Notes: generated from the sequence alone by a model not told the origin. DNA of 64,000 bases from Enterococcus avium ATCC 14025 (GCF_000406965.1 NZ_KE136362.1:462343-526342); one strand, 5' to 3'; positions 18,866-26,769 are shown, counted from the stretch's first letter. Numbers and translations are program-made.

Positions 18866-18906
18866 AAAAGCAGGACTCAATCATATGATTGGGTCCTGCT
18901 TTTTTA
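18866..18906 (+). terminator. Rho-independent terminator
   Basis: The stem AAAGCAGGACTCAATCAT / ATGATTGGGTCCTGCTTT (one G:T pair) is followed by a T run directly behind the DUF975 gene. Confidence 0.9.
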
Positions 18907-19299
18907 AGCAAATCTTTTGTTGTTTTGAATCGCCAACAATTGTGGGAAAAGAACAGATTGATAATCGGCAATCCGTTGCTTATTTATAAGCTAATTTTAT
19001 TCTATCATGAAGGAGATGTTCACTTTTTTTCTCGAATTTACCACTGCCTTGATCATTCGTCAATTCAATGTAAACACGAAAGATAAAATTTATTTTTCAG
19101 GGTTGCTATTCTTTTAGCTATACAAAAATCTTTTATAATTGATTAAAGTTCGCTTTTTCAAAAAATGAAATATTGTAAAATATTTGGAATTGAGTATTCA
19201 GTAAAAGCATACGAAAAGGTTAATTGCCAGGGATTATTAAATATAATACGTGTTTTTATAGAGTATTATTATATTTAACAACTTTTTAACTGATTATAG
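18907..19299. other. AT-rich intergenic region
   Basis: A stretch of nearly 400 bp before the M-box promoter. It is very AT-rich and has no open frame with a ribosome binding site or recognisable protein. I see nothing firm in it. Confidence 0.4.
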
Positions 19300-19328
19300 T
19301 TGACAATGTTCATTCATTTTGTTAAATT
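19300..19328 (+). promoter_or_regulatory. Sigma-A promoter of the Mg2+ leader RNA
   Basis: TTGACA, a 17-base spacer and TAAATT lie just upstream of the M-box aptamer. Transcription should start around 19335, giving a leader RNA that begins shortly before the aptamer. Confidence 0.65.
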
Positions 19329-19344
19329 TTGAAAAGAAAAATAA

Positions 19345-19585
19345 AATATGATTTGTTAGGTGAGGCTCCTATACAAACACAGGCTACTGCCCAAAAATGT
19401 CGAGAGACGCCAATGGGTAGAACAGGAATTGTCGAATACAAGGCTTTTCTTAAGGTAGCTAAGATGTTTGTCTTTACGTTGTATAGTGCCAAAACTCAAC
19501 GATTAGATCGATAAGAATATTTGTCTTTTTAAGATGGATTTGTTAAGGCCTTTCGCTGAGTTTTTTAGAGCGAAAGGCCTTTTTT
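19345..19585 (+). promoter_or_regulatory. M-box (ykoK) Mg2+ riboswitch
   Basis: The conserved M-box blocks appear in order: TTAGGTGAGGCTCCTA (19355), GGCTACTGCCC (19382), GACGCCAATGGGTAG, then AAGATGTTTGTC and TATAGTGCCAAAACTCAACG. A strong hairpin terminator at 19545-19585 is the expression platform. In known M-boxes, Mg2+ binding favours termination and Mg2+ shortage gives read-through. The downstream MgtA-type ATPase at 20633 fits exactly. The aptamer is recognised from memory of the consensus; a covariance search would settle the boundaries. Confidence 0.92.
19545..19585 (+). terminator. Riboswitch-controlled intrinsic terminator
   Basis: AAGGCCTTTCGCT pairs with AGCGAAAGGCCTT around a short loop and is followed by a T run. 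It lies between the M-box aptamer and the genes it controls, so it is a conditional terminator. Confidence 0.9.
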
Positions 19586-19680
19586 GTCAGTCGTGCTTTT
19601 CGCAGTTTGACTTAGTGATGACAGCTCTAAAAGAAGTTTTTAATAATTTGGCTGAATGAGTTTAGCACGATGATATGCGT
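19586..19680 (+). repeat. 95-bp direct repeat, copy 1
   Basis: The first copy of an exact 95-bp repeat beginning directly after the riboswitch terminator. It contains GTCAGTCGTGCTTTTCGC and TGATGACAGCTC, which can form a stem, and ends GATGATATGCGT. A hairpin (CATTTTTCG / CGAAAAATG) follows in the 60-bp spacer. Confidence 0.9.
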
Positions 19681-19740
19681 ACGAGAATAAGATCATTTTT
19701 CGTGCTTTTCGAAAAATGAATTCCTAGATAGGAGCTAGCT

Positions 19741-19835
19741 GTCAGTCGTGCTTTTCGCAGTTTGACTTAGTGATGACAGCTCTAAAAGAAGTTTTTAATA
19801 ATTTGGCTGAATGAGTTTAGCACGATGATATGCGT
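19741..19835 (+). repeat. 95-bp direct repeat, copy 2
   Basis: Identical to 19586-19680 at every base I compared, with a 155-bp period. It is again followed by a hairpin of the same design but different sequence (CATTTTTCT / AGAAAAATG). Behind it, at about 19890-19980, is a strongly diverged third relative (GCGAGTTCAACTTTCTGCAG). It lies inside the Mg2+-controlled leader and does not code for protein. Confidence 0.9.
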
Positions 19836-20025
19836 GGTAAAACTCAACTCATTTTTCTGCTTTTTTAGAAAAATGGATTCATTAAAATGAACTAGCTGCG
19901 AGTTCAACTTTCTGCAGTTTCACATCGCCGAGCTACTTGTTCTCGACGGCATGGCTTTCTTTCATGGAGCTAGTTCTCACCAACCGTCTATTTTATTTTC
20001 AATCAAAAACAAAGGAGGAATTATC

Positions 20026-20049
20026 ATGGTAAAACAGTGTATATGCTAA
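20026..20049 (+). CDS. Seven-codon leader ORF or frameshifted start of the GNAT gene
   Basis: The only strong ribosome binding site here (AAAGGAGG, 20011-20018) is ideally spaced for ATG at 20026, which encodes just MVKQCIC before TAA. The stop overlaps the first ATG of the acetyltransferase gene in another frame. Either this is a leader peptide translationally coupled to the GNAT gene, or one A has been lost from the AAAA run at 20031-20034; adding one A would fuse MVKTVYMLTRW onto the GNAT frame. Confidence 0.4.
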   Translation: MVKQCIC

Positions 20050-20516
20050 CGAGATGGAACAGTTTATTTTACCGGGAAGCCTTGATGCTTCGAAATCGGG
20101 TGTTGAAGGAAAGTGCGGGAAAGGCGTATTTGTTCGAGGCACCGATTGAAGAAAAGCAGGATATTCATTTGGTCGTGCGGCAAGGAGATGAAGTAGTGGG
20201 AACGTTGCTGCTGCATCCTGTATCAAACGCATTTGTTCAGATCAAGCAGGTTGCGATCGAACCGCAGACTCAAGGAAAGAGTCTTGGGAAGAATTTGATG
20301 ATCTATGCAGAAGAGATTGCGGAAAGATTAGGCTTTTCGACTATTTTCTTAACAGGCAGAAAGCAGGCCTGGGGCTTTTATGAAAAGCTGGCTTACCAAG
20401 AGCTGCCGTATGAATATCAAGAAGACCAATTGATTTTGAAAATTTTTAAGAAAGAAATTCGACAACCATTGAGTCGAATAACCACAAAGGAGATGAAAAC
20501 AAATGGACGACAGTAG
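20037..20516 (+). CDS. GNAT family N-acetyltransferase
   Basis: A protein of about 157-159 residues with the GNAT fold. The acetyl-CoA loop is QTQGKSLGKNLM (canonical Q/RxxGxG/A form), preceded by the strand FVQIKQVAIEP, with GFYEKLAYQ near the end. It probably acetylates a small molecule or protein; the substrate is unknown. The start is uncertain: GTG 20037 or ATG 20043 have no well-spaced RBS of their own (see the leader ORF). It lies between the Mg2+ riboswitch and mgtA, so its expression should rise when Mg2+ is scarce. Confidence 0.75.
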   Translation: MYMLTRWNSLFYREALMLRNRVLKESAGKAYLFEAPIEEKQDIHLVVRQGDEVVGTLLLHPVSNAFVQIKQVAIEPQTQGKSLGKNLMIYAEEIAERLGFSTIFLTGRKQAWGFYEKLAYQELPYEYQEDQLILKIFKKEIRQPLSRITTKEMKTNGRQ

Positions 20517-20589
20517 TTCGCGAAGAATGGGTTTATGGATGATAGAGGAACGGGGCATTGGCAAATTATTCTTGTCTATTTGTTTTTAG
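20503..20589 (+). CDS. Small 28-residue ORF between GNAT and mgtA
   Basis: ATG at 20503 is preceded by AAAGGAG with a 10-base spacer, a better start signal than many real genes here have. The predicted peptide has a polar start (MDDSSSRRMG) and a short hydrophobic end (KLFLSICF). It overlaps the last 14 bases of the GNAT gene in another frame and ends 43 bp before mgtA. I recognise no family. It could be a small regulator of MgtA or a coupling ORF. Confidence 0.4.
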   Translation: MDDSSSRRMGLWMIEERGIGKLFLSICF

Positions 20590-20632
20590 CCCCTTCATCT
20601 CTCCGTGAGCCCACAATAGGAGGCGCAAAAAA

Positions 20633-23371
20633 ATGAAAACATTCGGAAATATTCTTTTATACCTAATGATTGGGATAGGATTATGGCGAATTTTTTTTGG
20701 AGAGAAGGAAAGAACAGTGGAAAAAGTAACGAAAAATAACCAAAAGGTTAATTATGATTTATTTGCTAGAAAAACAGTGGCGAATGTTTTTGAGACCTTT
20801 CATACATCAAAAAAGGGGTTATCAGAAAAACAAGCCAGCATTGCTAGAGAGCGATACGGGGATAACAAGATCTCTTATGGCAAAAAGACGCCTTTCATTT
20901 TGGAGGTGCTAAAAGCGTATATCACACCCTTTACCTTGGTATTAATTGGTCTTGGATTAACCTCGATTACGACAGATGTATTAATGGCGGCTCCGGCAGA
21001 CCGCGATTATTTTGGCAGTGCTATTATTTTTACGATGGTTATTATTAGCGGAACAATGACCTTGATCCAATCAGTTCGTTCGAATCATGCTGCTGAAAAG
21101 TTGAAATCTTTAGTAAAAGTCACAGCGACTGTTCGTCGGAAAAATCAATTCCTTGAGCTTCCCATCGAGGAAATTGTCTGTGGAGATGTCGTTAAATTAT
21201 CTGCCGGTGATATGATTCCAGCGGATGTCCGGTTAACAGTCACAAAAGATTTATTTGTTTCTCAATCGGCTTTGACTGGGGAAAGCTATCCAGTTGAAAA
21301 AAGAGCGGAGAGTCAAATTGAAGCCCAAGATTCTGAGACAAGTTACGAAAATATGGTCTTTATGGGAAGCAATGTCATTAGCGGGAGTGCGGAAGGAGTT
21401 GTAATCGCAACGGGGAATCGAACGTTGTTTGGCGATGTGGCAAAATCCTTGAGTACCAAGCCTGACTTGACAAATTTTGAATTGGGAATCAAGAAAACTT
21501 CGTTCATTTTTATCAAATTTATGGCGATCATGGCACCAACGGTCATCGTGATTAATGGGCTGACTAAGGGGGATTGGATGGAGGCTTTTCTGTTCGGTTT
21601 ATCTGTGGCTGTAGGATTGACACCTGAAATGCTGCCGATGATCGTAACCACCAATCTGGTCAAGGGTGCCTCAAGAATGGCGAAAAAGGGAACGGTTATT
21701 AAAAATATCAATTCGATTCAAAATTTCGGCGCTGTTGATGTGCTTTGTACGGATAAGACTGGAACGTTGACTCAGGATAAAATCATCTTGGAATATCATT
21801 TAGATTGTGATGGGAAGGAAAATTCACGGGTTTTACGTCACGCTTATTTAAACAGCTATTATCAAACTGGATTGAAAAATTTGATGGATGTCGCGATTAT
21901 TGATGCTGCGAAGAATGAATTGGATACGACTAAAATCAATTATCAAAAGGTCGATGAGATTCCATTTGATTTTGACCGTCGCCGTATGAGTGTGGTTGTA
22001 GCGGACAATGATGGCAAGACTCAAATGATCACAAAAGGCGCAATCGAGGAAATGCTGCGAATCTCGAGCTTCGTTGATTTTAAGGGGAAGGTCATACCAT
22101 TAACAGAAAAAGCAAAACAAGAGGTTTTAGAAAAAGTAAAAGAACTAAACAGCGATGGCTTGCGGGTATTAGGGGTGGCACAAAAAACCAATCCAAGTGT
22201 CGTCGGCGAATTCTCGGTATCGGATGAGTCGGAGATGGTCCTAATTGGTTACCTGGCCTTTTTAGATCCGCCAAAGGAAACCACGAAGCAAGCTTTAGAA
22301 ACACTGAAGAAACATGGCGTGGGAGTCAAGGTGCTGACAGGCGACAATGCGCTGGTTACGAAATCTGTCTGCAAACAAGTTGGTTTGGAATCAGAAGAAT
22401 TAGTTACAGGTGAACAAATCGCCAATCTAAACGAAGTACAATTAGCTGACATCGTAGAAAAATACAATGTCTTTGTCAAACTGAATCCTCAGCAAAAGCA
22501 ACGTATCACCCACGCATTAAAGAAAAATGGACATACCGTCGGCTTCTTAGGAGACGGCATCAATGACGCTCCTGCGATGAAGGCCGCCGATGTTGGAATT
22601 TCCGTGGATACCGCTGTTGATATTGCGAAGGAATCTGCAGACGTGATCTTACTGGAAAAGGATTTGATGGTCTTGGAACGGGGAATCGTTTCAGGCAGAG
22701 AAACCTTTGGCAATATTATGAAATATATCAAAGCAACTGCCAGCTCGAACTTCGGTAACATGTTCTCTGTCTTAATTGCTAGTACGTTCCTGCCCTTCTT
22801 GCCAATGCTGCCATTGCAACTGCTATTTTTGAATATGATCTACGATATTTCTTGTATTTCGATTCCGTGGGATCATATGGACAAAGAGTATTTGGATGAA
22901 CCAAAAAGTTGGATCTCGGCCAATATTGGCAAGTTTATGCTTTGGATTGGACCAACTAGTTCAGTTTTTGATATCACGACTTATCTATTAATGTACTTTG
23001 TCATTTGCCCAGCAATGCTAGGCGGCAGCTACCACACCTTGAGTCCAGCACAACAGGCGACCTTTATTGCGATTTTCCATGCCGGCTGGTTTGTGGAATC
23101 ACTTTGGACGCAAACGATGGTGCTGCATGCGTTGCGGACTCCGAAAGTGCCGTTTTTGCAAAGTCGGGCCTCATTCAGTATGATTGCTATTACCACTTTA
23201 GGAATCGCTGTAGGAACAATCGTGCCGTTCACTAATTTTGGCAGAAACTTAGGGATGCTGCCATTGCCAGGAAACTATTGGTTATGGTTGTTTGTCACAA
23301 TGGTTCTTTACTTGGCTTTAGTGACTGTAGTTAAACGGATTTATATCCGTCGTTACGGTGAACTATTGTAA
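20633..23371 (+). CDS. mgtA: Mg2+-importing P-type ATPase (MgtA family)
   Basis: A 912-residue P3B-type ATPase that imports Mg2+ with ATP hydrolysis. Visible hallmarks are the actuator loop LTGESYPVEK, TPEMLPMIVTTNLVKGA in helix 4, the phosphorylation site DKTGTLTQD, the nucleotide-domain KGAIEEM, and the hinge GDGINDAPAMK. About ten membrane helices are predicted, with LQLLFLNMIYD in the C-terminal bundle. The length is normal for MgtA/MgtB. RBS AGGAGG precedes ATG at 20633. It is the last gene of the M-box-controlled unit, so it should be made when Mg2+ is low. Confidence 0.94.
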   Translation: MKTFGNILLYLMIGIGLWRIFFGEKERTVEKVTKNNQKVNYDLFARKTVANVFETFHTSKKGLSEKQASIARERYGDNKISYGKKTPFILEVLKAYITPFTLVLIGLGLTSITTDVLMAAPADRDYFGSAIIFTMVIISGTMTLIQSVRSNHAAEKLKSLVKVTATVRRKNQFLELPIEEIVCGDVVKLSAGDMIPADVRLTVTKDLFVSQSALTGESYPVEKRAESQIEAQDSETSYENMVFMGSNVISGSAEGVVIATGNRTLFGDVAKSLSTKPDLTNFELGIKKTSFIFIKFMAIMAPTVIVINGLTKGDWMEAFLFGLSVAVGLTPEMLPMIVTTNLVKGASRMAKKGTVIKNINSIQNFGAVDVLCTDKTGTLTQDKIILEYHLDCDGKENSRVLRHAYLNSYYQTGLKNLMDVAIIDAAKNELDTTKINYQKVDEIPFDFDRRRMSVVVADNDGKTQMITKGAIEEMLRISSFVDFKGKVIPLTEKAKQEVLEKVKELNSDGLRVLGVAQKTNPSVVGEFSVSDESEMVLIGYLAFLDPPKETTKQALETLKKHGVGVKVLTGDNALVTKSVCKQVGLESEELVTGEQIANLNEVQLADIVEKYNVFVKLNPQQKQRITHALKKNGHTVGFLGDGINDAPAMKAADVGISVDTAVDIAKESADVILLEKDLMVLERGIVSGRETFGNIMKYIKATASSNFGNMFSVLIASTFLPFLPMLPLQLLFLNMIYDISCISIPWDHMDKEYLDEPKSWISANIGKFMLWIGPTSSVFDITTYLLMYFVICPAMLGGSYHTLSPAQQATFIAIFHAGWFVESLWTQTMVLHALRTPKVPFLQSRASFSMIAITTLGIAVGTIVPFTNFGRNLGMLPLPGNYWLWLFVTMVLYLALVTVVKRIYIRRYGELL

Positions 23372-23466
23372 GCATCCGTGTCCTTATTCCTCAATAATTC
23401 GACTTGGTAGGCGCTTTCTTTTCAGTTATACTTAAAGCTAACAATGGTAAAAGGAAGGTGCAGTAC

Positions 23467-23823
23467 ATGATTGATCATTTAAGTATTGGTGTCAGCGATT
23501 TGGAAAAGAGTAAGGTGTTTTATAAGGAAGCTTTGGAACCATTAGGCTATCAGGTAAAATTCGAGATGGACCATGGTGTTTGTTTTGGGGCAGAGGGAGG
23601 AGATATATGGATCGTCAAAAGCGAACCAAGCAAGATCCATTTGGCGTTTAGCGCATCTGATCGTACAACGGTCGATCGCTTTTATGAAGCAGCGATGAGG
23701 GCCGGCGGAGCAGATAATGGAGCGCCGGGTGTACGACCTCATTATCACGAGAATTATTACGGTGCCTTTGTCTTTGATCCCGATGGATACAATATTGAGG
23801 CTGTTTGCCACAAAGAAATGTAG
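23467..23823 (+). CDS. VOC/glyoxalase family protein
   Basis: A 118-residue single-domain vicinal-oxygen-chelate protein. It has IDHLSIGVSDLEKSKVFYKE at the N-terminus and the metal-site pattern FVFDPDGYNIEAVCH at the end. YYGAFV precedes the last motif. Such proteins include glyoxalases and resistance proteins; this short form is of unknown substrate. ATG at 23467 is chosen because AAAGGAAGGTG is upstream and the first beta strand begins there. A small hairpin follows the gene. Confidence 0.83.
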   Translation: MIDHLSIGVSDLEKSKVFYKEALEPLGYQVKFEMDHGVCFGAEGGDIWIVKSEPSKIHLAFSASDRTTVDRFYEAAMRAGGADNGAPGVRPHYHENYYGAFVFDPDGYNIEAVCHKEM

Positions 23824-23828
23824 TGAAA

Positions 23829-23857
23829 ATGCTGGCTGAAGGGTCAGCATTTTTGTT
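23829..23857 (+). terminator. Weak rho-independent terminator
   Basis: AAATGCTG pairs with CAGCATTT around a 10-base loop and is followed by TTT, directly behind the VOC gene. Confidence 0.6.
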
Positions 23858-23925
23858 GCTTTTTACTGTTTATCAGGAATGTTAAGTGTGCTGAATTAAA
23901 GTGAACTAAAAATGGAGGTGAGGTA

Positions 23926-24435
23926 GTGAGTAAATCTCAATGGTACAGTGATCGGTGGGGCGAGCCGACACATGATGATCGGATGCTGTTTTTATTGTTA
24001 ACTGTGGGCGTTTTTCAAGCAGGATTAAGCTGGCAGGCAGCAGCAAGTAAACGGGAAGTCTTCGAAAGAAATTTTTGTGGAATGGATTTTCGCAAAGTGG
24101 CGGCTTTTTTTCCTGAAGATATTGAACAGATTGCCAAAGATCCGGAAATGATCCAGAATCGGCGAAAAATTAAAGCAGTCGTCCAAAATGCGCGAGCTAT
24201 CGTGCTGCTGTTAAACGACTATGATAGTTTTGCTGACTATTTATGGGATTTCGTAGGTGGGGTGCCAGTCCTCCATGAGTACGAGACGGCAGAGGAAGTT
24301 CCGAATACATTGCCTGAAGCAACGGTGATCGCCAAAGATATGAAGAAAAGAGGATTTACCTTTGTGGGTCCAATCGTTACTTGCATGTTTCTGAAAGCAG
24401 CAGGGATTATGCAGGATCGGGTGTGGGATAGTTAG
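23926..24435 (+). CDS. DNA-3-methyladenine glycosylase I-like protein (divergent Tag)
   Basis: A 169-residue member of the Tag family, which excises 3-methyladenine from DNA. Matching segments are HDDRMLF, FQAGLSW, NRRKIKAVVQNARA and KKRGFTFVGPI. It is somewhat short: the N- and C-terminal Cys/His residues that hold the zinc of E. coli Tag are missing, and the Glu that precedes QAGLSW in Tag appears replaced. It starts at GTG 23926 behind a GGAGGTGAGG site. The family is clear, but activity is doubtful without the base-binding Glu. Confidence 0.8.
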   Translation: MSKSQWYSDRWGEPTHDDRMLFLLLTVGVFQAGLSWQAAASKREVFERNFCGMDFRKVAAFFPEDIEQIAKDPEMIQNRRKIKAVVQNARAIVLLLNDYDSFADYLWDFVGGVPVLHEYETAEEVPNTLPEATVIAKDMKKRGFTFVGPIVTCMFLKAAGIMQDRVWDS

Positions 24436-24463
24436 AATTGGATACTAACAGCTTGATGAGTAG

Positions 24464-24511
24464 AAAAAGCAAAGAATGAGGAAATATACTCCTCAATTCT
24501 TTGCTTTTTTT
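24464..24511. terminator. Bidirectional rho-independent terminator
   Basis: AAAAAGCAAAGAATGAGGA pairs with TCCTCAATTCTTTGCTTTTT (one unpaired A) and has A and T tracts on both sides. It separates the Tag-like gene from the convergent DeoR gene. Confidence 0.88.
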
Positions 24512-24539
24512 GTTATAGACGCCAATTTTTGTAAGGAAG

Positions 24540-25313
24540 CTAAATACTTTCGATACGGATGATTCCGTTTTTATACATTTCATCAATTAGTTTCTTATCT
24601 GTCTGGTTATCTGTAATGAGTAAGTCGATTTGATCAATCGGAAGAAACGTATACAGCGCTCGTCGGCCGATTTTTGTGTGATCGGTAACGACAATTTTTT
24701 TTGCAGCAGCGTCAATCATATTTTTTTTGGTGGCGATCAATAATTCATTGAAATGGGTTAAGCCCTTTTCAACATTAAGTGCAGGCGTAGCAATAAAGGC
24801 CTTATCGACACTTAATTGCTGCAGGGATTCATTAGCAATTTGTCCGTTGAGCATATAGCTGTCGTGGAAAAGTGTCCCTCCAGTGACGATGGTGGTGATT
24901 CCTCGATTGGACCGTAAAACAGAAGCGATATTGACATCATTGGTGATAATCGTAATGTCTTGCAACTGCGGCATTTCATTGAGGGTTTTTGCGATTTGCA
25001 GGGTGGTGGTACCAGAATCTAAAATAATTGCTTCGCCGCTTTTTATATAATTTGTCGCATATTTTCCGATTTTTGTTTTTTCCAGCATATTTTCAGTTGC
25101 CCGATCTTCAAAATCTGGCTCATCCTGTTTGATACTTGCAGGAACCACTCCGCCATGGATCCTAACAACAAGTCCCTGTGACTCCAATTCATCTAAATCT
25201 CGCCGAATCGTTGTTTCATGAACCTGAAAAATCTCTGACAATTGGGCAACAGAAATAAATTGTTTATTTTCAATAGCTTCTAGCAGCTTTATTCTCCGCT
25301 CTCCTGTTAGCAT
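24540..25313 (-). CDS. DeoR-family regulator of the ribitol-type PTS operon
   Basis: A 257-residue DeoR repressor. The N-terminal helix-turn-helix reads VAQLSEIFQVHETTIRRDLD (about residues 21-40), followed by RIHGGVV. The C-terminal sugar-phosphate sensor domain contains LDSGTTTLQIA and the family's VTDHTKIG segment. It is divergent from the PTS operon across about 350 bp that holds repeated ACGAGYG elements, its probable operators. The inducer is probably the phosphorylated pentitol. Confidence 0.87.
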   Translation of the reverse strand: MLTGERRIKLLEAIENKQFISVAQLSEIFQVHETTIRRDLDELESQGLVVRIHGGVVPASIKQDEPDFEDRATENMLEKTKIGKYATNYIKSGEAIILDSGTTTLQIAKTLNEMPQLQDITIITNDVNIASVLRSNRGITTIVTGGTLFHDSYMLNGQIANESLQQLSVDKAFIATPALNVEKGLTHFNELLIATKKNMIDAAAKKIVVTDHTKIGRRALYTFLPIDQIDLLITDNQTDKKLIDEMYKNGIIRIESI

Positions 25314-25428
25314 GTTTCTTCATCCTCTCGCTTTCCCAGTGAAAATCCCCACCGTTGAAAGACTTTCTCACTTCTCAGTCTAGGGAAAATAATAGAAGGT
25401 GTCAATACATACAGATGAAAAGCGCGCA

Positions 25429-25452
25429 TCAACGAGCGTATTCGAGTGAGAC
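25429..25452. promoter_or_regulatory. Candidate DeoR operator repeats near the regulator gene
   Basis: CAACGAGCGTATTCGAGTGA has two CGAGYG elements spaced 10-11 bp apart. The same element recurs three times next to the divergent operon promoter at 25604-25651. Its position upstream of the DeoR gene suggests autoregulation. Confidence 0.45.
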
Positions 25453-25567
25453 TGCAACTAAATAGATTTAAGACCTCACAATTTAAAATCAATTTTTTTG
25501 TTTTTTTATATCCAATCAAATGATTCATTTGTAGCTGTTTTACTAATAGCGCTCTGATATTTTTAAA

Positions 25568-25651
25568 ATAAAGCGTTTACAGAGCTGTATTCTGATGCTA
25601 TACTCGTAAACGAGCGATAAAGAGTTTATACGAGCGCTCATAAACGAGTGA
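25568..25651 (+). promoter_or_regulatory. Promoter with cre site and DeoR operator repeats
   Basis: TTTACA (25576-25581), a 17-base spacer and TATACT (25599-25604) form a near-consensus promoter. AAAGCGTTTACA, which overlaps the -35, matches the CcpA cre consensus at 12 of 14 positions. Three ACGAGYG repeats follow the -10 (AAACGAGCGATAAA, ATACGAGCGCTCAT, AAACGAGTGATA), the expected place for repressor binding. The operon should need both inducer and absence of glucose. Confidence 0.72.
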
Positions 25652-25664
25652 TAGGAGAGGAAGA

Positions 25665-26738
25665 ATGAAACAAATGCTTGAATCAAAAGTTTTTAGTTTG
25701 GTGGAACCTGGTGTGATTGAGGAGGTGAACAAGACGAGAAGTCTTCCTGAAAATTGGGTGGCTGTTGAGCCGACCTATGCGAGTATTTGCCATGCGGATT
25801 TAAGATATTTTGCAGGGTTGCGAAGACCTGAGGCTTTAGCTAAAAAGTTGCCGATGGCTTTGCTGCATGAAGGGATCGCAGTGGTCAAGGAAAGCCGTTC
25901 AGAAAAATTTTCAAAAGGGGATCGAGTAGTCGTTGTTCCCAATATACCGGGACAAATCTTGCATCCTGAGATTGATCAGAAACCCGATATTCCTGTGAAT
26001 TACTCAAAGGGAAATGCCTTTTTAGGAAGCGGCTATGATGGTATGGCCCAAAGCTGCTTGGTTCATCCAGAAGAATGTCTGGTGCTTATCCCTGATGAAA
26101 TTCCCAATGAAATCGCGGTTTTAGCGGAGCTTTCGTCTGTTTCTCATCATGCTCTCAGTCACGTGCAGGAGAAGCTGAAAAAGTCAGATACTCGTGTAGC
26201 CCTTTTTGGTGATGGACCTGTGGGATACTTCACCGCTGTTATGCTGAAATATCTGTACGGCGTGACTGCTGAACGCTTTGTTGTCTTTGGTGCAGCGGAT
26301 GATAAGTTGGCGCATTTCGATTTTGCTCGAAGAGAGAATGTACTGTCTTATGATTTTAAGCATTCTAAAGAAAAGTTTGATGTACTGATCGAATGCACAG
26401 GCGGAAAATTTAGTCAAAGTGCTTTGAACCAAGCAATTGATATTGCAGATTCGTTGGCGGATATCATTTTTATGGGTGTGACTGAAGAGCTGGTCCCAAT
26501 TGATACACGAGACATTTTGGAAAAAGGGATTACCGCTCATGGCAGCAGTCGATCGTCAACGGCGGACTTTGAAGCAGTTGTTGAAGGCATGAAAAATCCA
26601 GACTATCGACGTGCGTTGAGTAAAATATTGCCGGAGAAAATTGTTGAGATTTCAACAGGAGAAGATTTTAGAAGAGTGATGGAGCAATTTGTCGAAAATC
26701 CAGGCTGGAATAAAACAGTTATGCATTTCAATTGGTAA
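25665..26738 (+). CDS. Ribitol-5-phosphate dehydrogenase-like zinc alcohol dehydrogenase (TarJ type)
   Basis: A 357-residue medium-chain dehydrogenase close to the TarJ/ribitol-phosphate group. The catalytic zinc site is SICHAD and LLHEG; GDRVVVVPN and GSGYDGMAQ follow. The Rossmann region is FGDGPVGYF. The structural-zinc four-Cys loop is absent, as in TarJ. Leading a mannose-type PTS operon with a DeoR regulator, it most likely oxidises ribitol 5-phosphate (or a similar pentitol phosphate) to ribulose 5-phosphate. A mannose-type PTS for D-ribitol is known in Lactobacillus casei. A wall teichoic acid role is less likely here because no tar genes are present. Confidence 0.8.
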   Translation: MKQMLESKVFSLVEPGVIEEVNKTRSLPENWVAVEPTYASICHADLRYFAGLRRPEALAKKLPMALLHEGIAVVKESRSEKFSKGDRVVVVPNIPGQILHPEIDQKPDIPVNYSKGNAFLGSGYDGMAQSCLVHPEECLVLIPDEIPNEIAVLAELSSVSHHALSHVQEKLKKSDTRVALFGDGPVGYFTAVMLKYLYGVTAERFVVFGAADDKLAHFDFARRENVLSYDFKHSKEKFDVLIECTGGKFSQSALNQAIDIADSLADIIFMGVTEELVPIDTRDILEKGITAHGSSRSSTADFEAVVEGMKNPDYRRALSKILPEKIVEISTGEDFRRVMEQFVENPGWNKTVMHFNW

Positions 26739-26769
26739 GTGCGACGGGCTAAATGAATGAGGTGAGAAT

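Noticed and set aside
18889-19086. 65-codon open frame behind the DUF975 terminator
   Set aside because: It starts inside a terminator and has no RBS or recognisable protein.
19329-19514. 61-codon open frame with a TTG start (KRKIKYDLLGEAPIQTQ)
   Set aside because: It lies inside the M-box aptamer, whose conserved blocks explain the sequence; it has no RBS.
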